From NCBI GenBank assembly GCA_963693365.1, contig CAVNZM010000016.1, positions 248,001 through 312,000 on the forward strand: DNA of 64,000 bases, in the 5' to 3' direction. Every line of letters starts with the position of its first letter. The first letter of the stretch is position 1. Source of the stretch: Amoebidium appalachense. Taxonomy: Eukaryota > Ichthyosporea. The notes beneath the pieces are model-generated. The model was not told where the DNA came from. It was given only the letters and a program-made list of their open reading frames with translations, and did no database searches. Positions 24,983 through 63,048 of the stretch are shown here, one piece after another. The position numbers and the translations under genes were made by a program.

Positions 24983-25021
24983 TTGGCTGATCGGGCTACT
25001 ACGTGCACGATGTATGTGTAT

Positions 25022-25083
<62 letters not shown>

Positions 25084-26396
25084 CATACATGATTACATCA
25101 CGTATCATGACCTCGTCAGTGTATAGAAGCACAATGTCTTAATACGGAAAAGCACACGTACCCACCCACACACACACACACACACAGGCACATACACAGG
25201 CACGCATGCACACACGCGCGCGCGCACACAAAAGCTTTTCCTTTCGCGACCCCATGTTTTGTTAGATTACCGGTCGTATTGGCTTTTATCCCCCTCCCCC
25301 CCCCCCCCCCCCCCCCCTTTTTTTTTTAATTTTTTTTTTATAGCTTTCCTATCACATCGCAGCCACACCAACCAAATCCACAGAGCATACACAACCAGAA
25401 ACCTTAACGCCGCCTCAGTAATCTCGATATGAAAACACTGAAAAGCCTCCCGTCAGACGAATGAATGCTGATATTTGCCGAAGCAATAGTTGTACGTAAT
25501 AGACAACAGAAGGATAAAGCTGTTTTAGATTACACACAGCAACCCCTGTGCGTGCAAGTGCACCAATAAACGGACGAACATAAAATGATTTTAAATCTGT
25601 TGAAATGTCCTGCCTTCTCCTGGTGAGTGACATATATGTTCACAGTGCCAGATATCTTTGCCCCTCGAAAATCTAATATGATATAAAAGAACTAGTGAAA
25701 TGCCCCCCCCCCGCCTTCTCTCTCTCTCTCTCTTTTCTCCCTTTGGGGGGGGAGGTGCCCCAGGGGAGATATCGATGTCTGCCACCGGATAGCATCAATT
25801 GTTCCTTTTTTTGTACTCTGTTTGTGTATGGGTGTGCATACACACACACTTTCACATACGAGTCTGCAGACTTCCCACACACGTCTGCGCGTATGCGCAC
25901 GTGCACAAGCACATCTGCGCACTATTGGCAAATGCACATATACCGACATATGCATACGGGTGCCAAAATGCCGCACATGCATGCTCAACACACAACGTGG
26001 TCTAAGTCACACGTGCCAATTTCCGGAGAGTAAACTGCTGTGGTGATAAACTCGTTCCATGAAAGTTTATTTGCAAAACAAGTTCGACAACAACATCTTA
26101 AAAAAACGTGAAGCTCCTAGGCCTGAGCATATTGAACTTCTCATTACTCCTCATTCGACGGTTGCAGTTTGGCCTTGACTCACCTAGTGCAGTCCAGACA
26201 GATAGTGAGGCCAAGGTTGAATTCTGATGTGAAAAAAAAAAAAAAGAATGACTGATCGATCCTTCGGGCGACATCAACACCGTAGGCCGGGGAGAAACCA
26301 AGGAGAAACCCTCACGACTCCACTCCAAGAGAAGGAGTGGTAGCTTGACCAGCTAATTTCACTGCGGAGAAAACACCAATTGCAAGCAATCTTGGC
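24983..26396. other. Intergenic region with (GT)n, (CA)n and a family 2 repeat
   Basis: No gene is seen. Holds (AT)n/(GT)n at 25022-25080, (CA)n at 25168-25187, a poly-C/poly-T junction at 25290-25340, family 2 copy B at 25553-25835 and unique DNA to 26396. Confidence 0.6.
25553..25835 (+). repeat. Dispersed repeat family 2, copy B
   Basis: Same orientation and block order as 20168-20540: GTTGAAATGTCCTGCCTTCT, then CCCTCGAAAATCTAATATGA, a short C/T/G-rich spacer, then ATGTCTGCCACCGG. I estimate about 80% similarity over the first 150 bp. Confidence 0.75.
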
Positions 26397-27179
26397 TCAG
26401 ATATATAAGAAGCAAGCACGAATTCTTCTTCGAACACACCCACCGTAGTCTCCCTCCGGGTCAGGCCCACAGGCCCCCCGCCTCAGGAACAACAGCACAG
26501 TCCAACACACCAGCGGCCGACCCAGGGCGAAGAACAAGAACCGCTGCGATGGGTGAAGGCTGGCTGCAGGCGGCCTGGACGCCCAGGACCCAAGGGTGAC
26601 AACAGCATAGAGAGCCTCTATATAGCTGCACGGTAGTGCCACACGCCCAATGGGCGGAGATGACATGTGCCCGCCAGGCCCTCCACTACGAATGAAGTCC
26701 AGCAGCGAAGTGATGAACGTGTCGGTGGTGAGGGGCTCGGGCAAAGGGAAAGGAGGTACTGCAGCCCCCACATAGAGGGAATGGCCTGCACAAAACGGGT
26801 CAGATTCTCCACCGCCACAAAAACACCAGGGGTGGGTCATCTTCACTGCCGGAATCTCCTTCAGCCTGACAAGGAGTTGCTCATCGCCAGCTGCAATGTC
26901 TGCCAAAGTGATGACGGATGAAGGCCATTTCGTATACATACGTGCAACACGGTAACACAGTTTTTTCACCTGCATAAAGCTGCCTCGAGTTCGCTCACGC
27001 CCCGGGGAGGGATGCGCGTACGCGTGGGTGCGCGTGGGCCCTGGCTCTCTCACGTACACGCACACACACACACACATACAGACACGCACAGACACACACG
27101 CCGTACACACCCACAGTCCACACCGGGTGAAAGTTTTCCTCTGGCTTCCTGTGTTGTAGTGTTTGTCTGAGCTCAACAT
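26397..27179 (-). CDS. Hypothetical ORF, 260 codons, doubtful
   Basis: An ATG-started open frame on the reverse strand that is not low-complexity beyond residue 50. It contains a region like VKKLCYRVARMYTKWPSS, a Cys-containing WCFCGGGESDPFCAG stretch, and a hydrophobic Arg-rich C-terminus. No family was recognised. The first ~45 residues come from a (CA)n-derived CVCV stretch, which argues against this start. It could be an exon of an unrecognised gene or chance. It lies ~220 bp upstream of, and opposite to, the reverse transcriptase fragment. Confidence 0.2.
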   Translation of the reverse strand: MLSSDKHYNTGSQRKTFTRCGLWVCTACVSVRVCMCVCVCVYVREPGPTRTHAYAHPSPGRERTRGSFMQVKKLCYRVARMYTKWPSSVITLADIAAGDEQLLVRLKEIPAVKMTHPWCFCGGGESDPFCAGHSLYVGAAVPPFPLPEPLTTDTFITSLLDFIRSGGPGGHMSSPPIGRVALPCSYIEALYAVVTLGSWASRPPAASLHPSQRFLFFALGRPLVCWTVLLFLRRGACGPDPEGDYGGCVRRRIRACFLYI

Positions 27180-27402
27180 GCATCATCGCGGCGCATGCAT
27201 GCGCCGGGTTCGCTGACGAAAGCACGAAACTGTGCATGGGTCAGGCCCAAGTTCGCGCCATTTACTTTCTTCTGCTGTCTGATTGGCTCATGCGTATTAG
27301 GTCTTGCCATTCAGCAAAATGTAACCATATATGGCTATGAATATAATTTAGCAGCCTATCATTGATTGGGTAAAAATCATGTTCATTCTGCTTTTTTTTT
27401 GA

Positions 27403-29115
27403 CTTGACGTTTCCAAAGGCTTTCAATCTATTCTTCACATACACCCATGCCAATCCGCTTTTCGTAAAAACAATTCATGTTATGTTCAAATAATGGCACT
27501 GCACGATTCTATGCAAGTTGGTGCACAATATGTTGGCTTTATTGATTGGAAAACTGCTTACGATTCTGTCTCCCCTGGTCTCCTATGGGAAAAGCTTGCT
27601 GCACGGGGTGTACCACACTGCATTGGTGTTCTGTTAGAAGCACTCTTGTCTCAAACCTATGGTAGAGCTGTGGTTAATGGGCATCTTTCATATGGTTTTG
27701 CTCGTACTAGAGGTCTCTTGCAGGGTTCATTGCTTAGCCCCTTTTTGTTTAACCTATTTATAGATGATTTGGCTGTCAAGATTTACGCCGAAAACGATGA
27801 CCCTATTAATAACTTTCCGCCTGCACTTCTCTATGCTGATGATCTGTCCCTCCTTGCCCGTACCCCTAGACGCCTGCAAAGATTGTTCGATGTAGTGTCA
27901 GAGTGGTGCAAGGCAAACCTTATGATCCTTAACATAGACAAATGTGGTGTTCTTGTACCTGATATAGCTAACAATTTACACACATTTACATTATCATCTA
28001 AACCTGTACCTATAGTTCCAGAATACAAATATCTTGGTGTTCCGGTTGATTCTGTTGGTGTTATGTTTCCCCATATGGTCGAAAAGAGGGTAGAGTTGGC
28101 TCGTAAGCGGTTAGCTTTCTTCTCGGCTAATATTTTTAAAGACACACCCCTCCATCCTTCTATTAGACTTACATTTATTCGCACTTTTGTCTTCCCGGCA
28201 TGTGAATATGGTTTACCCCTTCTCGCCGCTTGGATCAAGAAAGAGAGAACTAGAGCGCTTAAACCCTTGGCAAATTTCCTTGAAGCAGAAGTTGCCTCCT
28301 TTCTATCTAACAACTGTTGTAAACCTGGGCCTGTAACGCTCTCGATATATGGTCTGGTCCCAATAGCTGCTAGAGTATCCTATCTCGCGCTGAAATTCAA
28401 TAAGCACATAAGCCGCTTAAAGAAGTATTTGCCCTCCCACCCTCTCTTCTCTATCCGACCTGTCCCCTCCTCACCTCTCCCCTCTTTCCTCCCCTCTCTC
28501 TCCCCTTCTCCCCTGGGCACAAATACAAATAAACCCCGCAATAGTGTGTGTGTGACTTTGGACTGCCACTTACTTATTAAACATGTACACAATCACAAGA
28601 TAATCACGCAATATAACAAATGGAAAAAGATACCACACGACACTAGACCCGATGAAAGCATACACCTTGAAAAACTAAGCCTTATGTCTCGTTTTATATA
28701 TACTGACCGCCTCAACCATATTGCCAAATATGGCACTCGCAAGTGTATAACACCTAAATACATATTACCTTCCTGTAGAACTGGTCTTTCTCTAGCTGAT
28801 GGTATTATTGATCAATTACCACGCTTTTACTGTACACGTGCTATACAGTGGAGATCTAATAAGTATAAGGTGGCATCATTTGCATGCCCAAACAACACAC
28901 ACACACACCAGTTTAACCGGTCATGTATCGCCAAATGTAGTTTGATAGACCACATAATACCGCAACACACACACGTCACATTCACAACAGACACCCAGAA
29001 AGATAGCCTACCTGTAAATTACAACATCCTTGATTTTATACTAAACACGCGTAACTACGACCTGTTTATTAGATGTATTGATTGGCTTGAGAAACACATC
29101 ACTACAAAATTATAG
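27403..29115 (+). pseudogene. Non-LTR retrotransposon reverse transcriptase, 5'-truncated
   Basis: Open for 570 codons after a TGA at 27400; the first ATG is at 27493. The reading frame before that ATG already encodes RT sequence (HPCQSAFRKNNS, the typical QSxFRxxxS block), so the N-terminal part and any endonuclease are missing. Motif A is FIDWKTAYD, motif B is GLLQGSLLSPFLFNLFIDDL and motif C is LLYADD, with YADD at residues 114-117 counted from the ATG. The thumb-side EYKYLGVPVD block follows. The C-terminal ~250 residues are RT-associated and less conserved. This is a 5'-truncated LINE-type copy, probably inactive, though the remaining frame is intact and so perhaps young. Confidence 0.85.
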
Positions 29116-29119
29116 CGCA

Positions 29120-29192
<73 letters not shown>

Positions 29193-29224
29193 CCAGCTGA
29201 TACCGAGTGTCCCGAGGGGAGCCC

Positions 29225-29272
<48 letters not shown>
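27403..29272 (+). mobile_element. 5'-truncated LINE-like element with poly-A tail
   Basis: The RT frame is followed by a (CA)n (about 29121-29190), a short unique stretch (29191-29228) and a run of about 43 A (29229-29271). Truncation at the 5' end and a 3' poly-A tail are typical of target-primed insertion. Target-site duplications could not be identified by eye. Confidence 0.75.
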
Positions 29273-29273
<1 letters not shown>

Positions 29274-30037
29274 GGGGAACCCCAACTAATTGATTTCTCC
29301 TTGTAGTCTTTATGGTGTCTCGTAGAGAAAGTAAACCCTGATATATAGTCACCACCCGACATCTATGTACGTGATCATGATATACCGCTGAGGGGATATT
29401 CCGAGCAAACCCCCCCCCCCCATACCTGAGACTGGTTCTCTTTGCCTCGAGTAAACAGCGTAAACCCCCAAAGGCTTTCCGGTTGGCAAGCTTTGTTCGC
29501 CGCAGTTTTGTCACTTTTACGTTCTTACCTTCTCGGATTATCCGAAGTGCCCCCCTTCCCTGTGCGTGTCTGTAACCACCATGCTCTCCTCTCTGTCTCT
29601 CTGCCTGCGTGGAGCACGCACGTGCGTGCCTGCAACTGCGGCAACGGCTGTGAAGGCGGGCAGCATCCGTTGGATGTCTATAGGTGCGTGAGTGTGCAGA
29701 TGAGGTTCGTGTGGTTGTGTGGTTGTGTGCGTGTGTGTGCACGTATGCAACTTCGCGCGCGTGTGTGCTTGTGTGTGTGCATGTGTGTGTGTGTGCGCGT
29801 GTCTACGTGTGCGTGTGTGCGTATGTGTGTGCGCGTGTGTGCGCGTGTGTGTGCGTGTGCGCCACGGTGTGCCTGCGCACGTAGCGTTTTTTTGGTGTCT
29901 GGAAGTCGGTTGGATGATATCATTATGGTTCGTTGTGTGTGGTTGCGTGTGCGTTTCAGGAGGGTAGGGCCCTTTTCGGAGATGTTTTTTCCAGGCACAA
30001 CGGGTCATCTCAGATTTACCTACCTTTTGCAAAACAC
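29273..30037. other. Intergenic region upstream of ECH1
   Basis: No gene is seen. 29273-29690 is unique DNA; 29700-29880 is GT-rich. The region should hold the ECH1 promoter, but no clear TATA box was found. Confidence 0.5.
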
Positions 30038-40092
<10,055 letters not shown>

Positions 40093-40485
40093 ACCAATGA
40101 AATCACTTTACATCTAGCCATATATGTACAGACGGAGATGTGTTACACGATGTAAATACATACGAAAGCGGGCAGTGTGGTACGTCAACTGAATGTATAA
40201 ACAAGACAAGAGTTAATTCTTGACCATATTTTTAAAGGAAGTAAAGTTTATACAAACAGAGGTATTATCAGTCTAATATTTGAATGGTACATTTCATGCA
40301 AGTGTCTTTATGTGTGCATGCACGAGTGTGTGTTTTGTGTGTGTGTACTGTGTGTGTGTGCTCGCTTGTTTGTGTGTATGTGTGTGTGTGTGAGCGCGTG
40401 TGCACGTGTGTATATGACCAACACAACAACACTCAAGGTCAACAGCTACACTCCCTCCCTCCCCCCCCCCCCCCCCCCCCCCTCT

Positions 40486-40516
<31 letters not shown>

Positions 40517-40638
40517 CCCCCCCCAGGAAAAAAAAGAGGGAAAAAAAAAAAAAAAAAAGACGACAAGTCAAAGAAAAAAATGGGAAAGGATGTACATACG
40601 CAGTCCACACATTCACCCTACACCACCAGACACCGAAT
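40093..40638. other. Convergent 3' intergenic region, ECH1 / transportin
   Basis: The two genes end tail to tail within about 545 bp. The region contains GT-rich DNA (40320-40405) and a poly-C/poly-A compound tract (40458-40558). No clear AATAAA was seen for either gene. Confidence 0.6.
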
Positions 40639-46259
<5,621 letters not shown>

Positions 46260-47175
46260 GTTTGGTGGTGGGTGTAGGTGTGCACACACACACGTGGAGT
46301 TGGTGTGTGCACAAAAATTTTAATGCGTTTGTGTGTTCATCGCTATGGAAGTGTCACAGGCCATGTCTCTGTGCGTCTACAGAACATCATTCCCCTAACT
46401 TACTGTGAACTAATCATCGTGTCAGTTCGTAAGCACAGCAGAACTTAGCGGTTATCATTTTTTGAGCGATTGGATGGTATTTTTGGACTGGCGGGAAATA
46501 TAAGCCTGGGGCGCAGCGCGGGCCCGCGGCCCTGCTCAACGTTACACACAGGTGATTGTATATTATTGTTGATACTTAGTATACTCGCAGGTGTGTAGGT
46601 AGCACAAACTCTAGCAACATTTTTTTCTTCTTGATACAAACGCTACTTGATGAATACAAAAGGGGAAAGCTCCACGAGGCATTTCCTATGTGCATACATT
46701 GCAAGTCATGCATTGTTTCTATTTATAGTATCGCTTGGCCCACTGGCTCAACTGATGACATCACACTGACGAAGTCACAAGTTCGAGCCATCCCGGTCAA
46801 TAAGACTGGGGTGGTAAGAGGGGAGGGATCCTATGATCCCCATGTTAGGAGATTAGTTAACGTTCTGTTATAACAAAAGAGGAAGTTCAAAGTGAAAGAA
46901 ACAGAGTGGAGTAAGATTTATTGCCATAGGCTCTAGTTCTAGTTCTATAGCTATAGAAACTGTGTGTGGCATTGCCTTTTCCCACACTCCCTTCCCAAAC
47001 AGCGAATTAGAAGGCATTGTGCAACTTCATCCATCTTTCACGCACTTACCAAGCAAACCTGATTTCTGCTACTTGATCACCCAACCTTTTGTGGCTATCT
47101 TTTCCCTTTTCACCTTTCCCCACTTCAAACACTAGTACATCCACCTAAGCAATCAATCAGATACAGTTTCGAAAA
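46260..47175. promoter_or_regulatory. Shared upstream region of transportin (-) and RPB3 (+)
   Basis: The two housekeeping genes are divergent with 916 bp between start codons, so this stretch must hold both promoters. No strong TATA box is seen on either side. It contains a tRNA-like A/B-box sequence (46729-46800). Confidence 0.55.
46729..46800 (+). other. tRNA-like sequence with Pol III A and B boxes (SINE-like or decayed tRNA)
   Basis: TGGCCCACTGG at 46736-46746 fits the A box and AGTTCGAGCC at 46780-46789 fits the B box, at tRNA-like spacing. The acceptor and T stems do not pair, so it is not a functional tRNA gene. A tRNA-derived SINE head is more likely. Confidence 0.4.
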
Positions 47176-57845
<10,670 letters not shown>

Positions 57846-60539
57846 CTACTGCTTGTTCTGCTCCGTAGCATACCGCCTAAGCACCGCGACGACCTCGGGG
57901 TATGCAAACCACTCGGGAATCTCCTCCCCAGCCAACAACATAGACCGGAACTTTGTTCCGCTAATGTTCTTGACGTGGTACCCCTTCTCCTTCGCCACCT
58001 CCTCCGGGACATACCTATTCTCCTCCTCTGCAAACACCATCGCCTTGAACGGAACAATGTCGATACCCAACTCCTTCTGAAGGGGGAGAACAAACTCCTG
58101 AGCGTCCCACGGTCCGTAAAAATCCTTCCCGCTCTTGTCCTTGCACCCGGCGTGATCGCGGCCCATAATCATGTGTGTGCACCCGTAGTTCTTGCGAATG
58201 AGCGCGTGCTGGAGAGCCTCGCGGGGCCCGCCGACCATCATCGAATATGGAAGATACTCGAAGTGCACGTGGTCGAGTTTCTTAGCCAATGCGTCGTAGG
58301 TCTCCTTGCGGACGATCGCGGGGATATCATCGTCCTTGGTGGGACCGACGACCGGGTGCACGAGAACCTCGGCGCCCTGGTACTCCTCATACACGTTGAG
58401 GAACATGGTGGTGTGTGCGCGGTGGAGGGGGTTGCGCGACTGGAAGGCAACAACGTTCTTCCCCTTGGGGAGCTCGGCGCGGAGCTCCTTGGGCGTCTTG
58501 CAGCTCACCCAAGAGCGCTGGGGAAGCTTCAAACCCCACACGCGACCACCGATGTTGTACTTCTTCTTCTCAGTGAGAAGATGCCACACGGAGGGGTGCT
58601 CCTCCGACGTGGTGCCGTAGACCTTCTCCGATTCGATTTTGCGATCAGGGGCCCACTTCGACTCAACCTGAATCACACCGTGGCCACCATAGAGGGGGTC
58701 TAGAAGTTCGACGAAATCGCCGACCTGAATCTCCTCCGAATCGGTATCGAGAGTAACGGGGAGACCGAAAAGCTGCCCCTCGGGGAGACGATACTCGTTC
58801 ACGACCGTGTTGTAAGTCTTCTCATCCATGAACCCGGTGAGGGGGGAGAAACCACCGTTCACCAAAAGCTCAAAGTCGCACGCCTGACGCTCGTTCAGCT
58901 CGAGTTTACGTGTCGCCTTGGAGAGGGGAGAGTCCTCCGGGGTGGTCAAAAGATCAATCAACACACCACCGTGGGGTGCGCCCTTGGGAACAATACGCGT
59001 GTGGATACCGCACTCGGTCTGAAGACGACCGACAAAGCGCCCGGCGCGCTCCGACTCGTCGTAAGAAACGGGGACAGTGGTGTGGGTGTCACCGAAAGAC
59101 TTCCAGATGTACACGTGGGGTCCGTGCGAGTTGATCGTCTCTGCATCGTAAGCGAAGTAGGGCAGGGTCAAGTCGACGTACTTGAACTTGGTGTAAGTCT
59201 CGCGCTCTGGAGCGAAAACAAACTCGTCGGCGATGGAAAGGCGACGGTGGAGTGCGTTGTAGGGCACACGGTAATAGAGAACATACTCGCACACATCGGC
59301 CCAAGACCAGTTGGCTAGAGGGTTAAACGTCTGCTTATCTTCCTCCCATACGGCAAGGGACACACGGGCGTTGCCCTGGTCAGCACGGCGGCCGGTGATG
59401 GCGACTTCCTTCTTGAAGTCGTCAAAGGCCTTCATCAGAGGATCGACCTTGCTGTGCCTAATGGGGAAAAAGGGGGAGGGGGGGGAGTGGTTAGGAACTG
59501 GCGTGGGGAGAGAGGCAGGAGGGGGGTATGGGGTTGGGGGGGGTGGGGGCGTTGGGGTGCAAGAGGAAAGGGTGGGGAGAGGGGGGGCAGGGGGGTAGGA
59601 AGTACACGGTGCTTAGGCGGTTGGAGGTGTGGGTGAAGGAGGAGATGTGTTTGTGTGCAACGTGCAAGAGAGTGAAGGAGGGAGAGGAGAGAGGATTCCT
59701 ATGCATGTAAACTCCTGTGCTCATATCGGCATGTGTGCGCACTACATGTGTGGAAGGACAGTCGTGGGAAGGGTGAGATGCAAGAGGAAGGAGAGAGGCC
59801 AAGTGTGGGGGGGGGGGGGGGGGGGGGAGGAGGGGGGGGGGGGGGGGGGGGGGGGGAGGGGGAGGGGGGGAGCGCATGCAGGGAAAGGTGTTGAGCACGT
59901 GCAAATCTTGTGTTACGAAAACTCGCTCACCAACTAGAACTTTCACTTGCTGCACCAACTTTTCATTCACATCCCTGCCCCCCTCCCCCTCCCCCACCCT
60001 TCCCCTCCTCCCTTGCCCAGCCACCCACACAAAAGACCACTCCCTCCAATCCCCCTTCTCCGCCCCCCCCCCCCCCCCCCCCAACCCTCCCTCCCCCTCC
60101 CTCCCCCCTCCCTCCCCCCACCCTCCCCCCCCCCCCCCCCCCCCCCCCCACACACACACACTTACTTGTCAAAGTCAGCATGGCTCAGGTCCTGGTGCTT
60201 GCCGAACTTCTTCACAAAGAAGTCGTTTGTCTCGCAGCCCTCTGGCTTATACACAGCCGTCGTAAAGCCATACTTTGCCTCCATGTCACGCACAACATCG
60301 TGTGTCTCGGGGAAGAGGTGGAGCGTGTCAACGCCGACAATGGTGGGGAAGAAGTCTGTGAAACGCTTGAACAAGTCGACAATAACATTGTCACTAACGA
60401 GCCAAGCAGAGGCAAGAACGACACGAGAGGGCTCGTGGCTGGAGAGGTAGGCCTTCACATCGCGCTGGAAGTCAGCGATCTTGGTGGCGAGGTTGTCTTT
60501 GCCGTCAAAGGCTGGGGTGGCAACTGTATTGGGTGCCAT
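57846..60539 (-). CDS. Fused (P)APS reductase-like / ATP sulfurylase, 2 exons
   Basis: In transcript order the exons are 60539-60166 and 59457-57846 (phase 2, GT-AG); 661 residues. Residues 1 to ~285 resemble CysH-type PAPS/APS reductases: RVVLASAWLVSDN in the nucleotide loop position, VDTLHLFPETHDVVRDME, VAITGRRADQ, GDTHTT, ERAGRFVG and the catalytic ECGIH (Cys274). The extra Cys pairs of Fe-S APS reductases are not seen. Residues ~288-661 are a complete ATP sulfurylase: LVNGGFSPLTGFM, QSRNPLHRAH (464-473), GGPREALQHALIRKNYG (534-550), GRDHAG (557-562) and ISGTKFR (623-629). The protein would make APS from sulfate and ATP and then reduce APS, or PAPS after phosphorylation elsewhere, to sulfite. 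There is no APS kinase or thioredoxin domain. The start is the first ATG; a TATA box lies 58 bp upstream. An insert of about 45 residues precedes GDTHTT relative to bacterial CysH. Confidence 0.92.
59811..60149 (+). repeat. G tract and C tract in the single intron of the sulfurylase gene
   Basis: G-rich 59809-59870 and C-rich 60062-60149. On the coding (minus) strand the intron is therefore G-rich near its 5' end and C-rich in the middle. Confidence 0.85.
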
Positions 60540-60596
60540 TTTCTTATGTTTTGGTGGCAATGCGAACAACTGAGCGATCTACTGGCGGGCGGCGGA

Positions 60597-60603
60597 TTTT
60601 ATA
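60597..60603 (-). promoter_or_regulatory. TATA box of the sulfurylase fusion gene
   Basis: On the minus strand TATAAAA, 58 bp upstream of the ATG at 60539, predicting a 5' UTR of about 30 nt. Confidence 0.65.
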
Positions 60604-62814
60604 GGCGAAGTAAGCAAGGCTATTGTGTGATTTAATTGGATGCCGTTACACGTGCCGTGATTTGATGTTGTTCATGCATGACATGTGTAGGTGTGACCTT
60701 TTATCAATGGCGTGAGGTCAAAGAGCTCATTAAATTGATCAGTTCTCCTGGCGAGTATGTCATTTGAAAATTGCCTGGATCATGCAGAGACGTATAGTTA
60801 GTAACGAGCAAAACAAAGTTTGTAATGTTTAAAAATATCTATCCAAAACAATTCCAGGCGTATGTGAGCTTTTCTTTTTTCTGTGACTACTCAATTCTCC
60901 TTGTTCTGTTAGATCCTCACGAGAAATCCGAAATTTATAGTTACGGATTCCTATTGGTCAGAAAATCAGCGTCAGAATAGGTTGGTTTCATTGGCCAGCG
61001 ATCCACCTTTCAATGCTTTCATCAACTTGCGGTTGTCCATCGCCACTGCCAGCTCACAAGCCTTGCGCAAGGCTGGGCAAAGGCATCATATAAATATAAT
61101 ACACATATCATCTTATTTGTTAAACCTATCGACAGGGAAATAGCTTACTTATAGCTGTTCGTGTGGTGTTTTGAAAGAGAATTCTACACAGCTGGCTGCG
61201 GCTTCAATGCGGAATGTAAACATTCCGTAAATTGGAAAAGCAACCAATCGGAAAGCGGCAGAGATTGAGCAATATTGGGCTGCGCTGATTGGCTAGCATA
61301 TATTTAACCCGGATCAATATCTAGAAGCATTTTGATTGGCCTCCTGGCGAAATCGAAATAGTGGCCACAAATAGTGCTAGCAAGACGAAAGGATTTATTT
61401 TTTGCTTTCCGTGTAATATCATAGCATTAATGATTTGACGTAAATCGATTACACACGGTGCTATATAGCATAGTTCAAACATACATGTACAGTCGTTGCA
61501 GTTATAATCAGGCGGCTTGCCGGCTGCAGCTAGCGCCACTGTCGATCGCTAGGAGCAGGGGGTTTACAAATCTGGGTGGAAATCTAGCTGTGCGCTTTCA
61601 TGTCAAATTCATGTATCGGCTGCTTAGCAGATTTAAAAGGAAAAAAGCCTTGCTTTATAACGTTCTAAATTTTTTCTAAAACAATACAAACTTTATAGTA
61701 TAAATTCAAGATGAGTGATTTGTTTTCTTTTCGTTACTAACTCTTTGCAGAATAATTTACCTTTTCACATTTCGCCAGGTTCAACCCATAGACCCACCAA
61801 TTAGCTCTAGGAAGAACTTATTCGTGGCTCAGTGCGATTTCATTGGTCTAGCGAGTATCTTTCTAAAACCAATCACGTCACAGCAATCAATCGCAACCTC
61901 CGCACACCAAAATGCAAGTCGTACACGAGGGACACACACAAAACGAAACAGAGAAAAGGGACGACAAACAGAAGAATCGCGCCACGAAGCGAGTGTATTT
62001 AATCAGAAAATGGAACGCGTCGTTTTGTACGTGGGCAGGCGTGCACTGAAAAGTTTGACTTAGTTTCTTTTAGCAGAAATGAATATGAGTATGCACAGGT
62101 GTCCTTCACGTTGAATGAAAAGGGCCGTGGGCAAGGGCTACAATATTGCACTCCAAGGAGGTTTGGCTGGGTGTGTTTTGGGTAAAAACGTTTGGTTGAG
62201 TGAGTTATAGGTGAGCAGGTTTGGGTGTTGCATATTGGTAAACGGGGCTTGGGTGGGTGCATTGTGAGTGAAATATAGCGACAGATACATAGTACAGGAT
62301 CACTCAACTATTAACGCGAGAGCCACGGGCGTGTGTGGATGCATGGACCACAAACCACCGTGACCTTGCGTATGCACAACAATCATTGTCACGAAGCCAA
62401 GGCTTTATACTGAAGCTTACCATCAGTCAGAAGCCGCAAACACACACTCTCTCTCTCACTCAAACGTGATGCAAGTACAACATGCATTTCTACTCTCCCC
62501 ACTGTGCCATATTCACATAGATGACCCGCAGGTATTTTTTTTTGCATGTGTAATGCGAAAGTATTCACACCTTTTACTGTATCTCCTAACCATATCTACC
62601 AAATCTTTACTCGTTTTCTCTTCTTTGTAAGGTATTATTAGATTTCGGGGAGGGGGGAGGGGCCCGGGGTGTACATGGGGAAGGGGCTGGTTGGTAGGAT
62701 TTCAGATCGTACGCGTGTACACGTGTGTTTGGTGTTGATGGTAACAGGAGTGGTGGTGGTTGGGGGGGAGCACTACCTGGCTACCTAGGTGAGTCCCCAC
62801 CCCACCCCCCACCC

Positions 62815-62845
<31 letters not shown>

Positions 62846-63009
62846 TCCTCCCCCCCCGGCCCAGCGCGCCAAGTTCCCGGGGGGAGGAGCCCGAGGGAAA
62901 CTGAGACTTGAGCCGTAGGTGAGTCCTTCCTTAACTCCCCCCGTCCCCTCCCCCCCCCCCCCCCCCCCCCTCCCCCCCCCCCCCCCCCCCCCCATCACCA
63001 CCACCACAA

Positions 63010-63048
<39 letters not shown>

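Noticed and set aside
57975-58703. A 242-codon frame antisense to the ATP sulfurylase
   Set aside because: Shadow of the highly biased codons of the sulfurylase gene on the other strand.
61824-62063. 79-codon frame at the right end as a gene
   Set aside because: Short, with no family resemblance, signal peptide or splice context.
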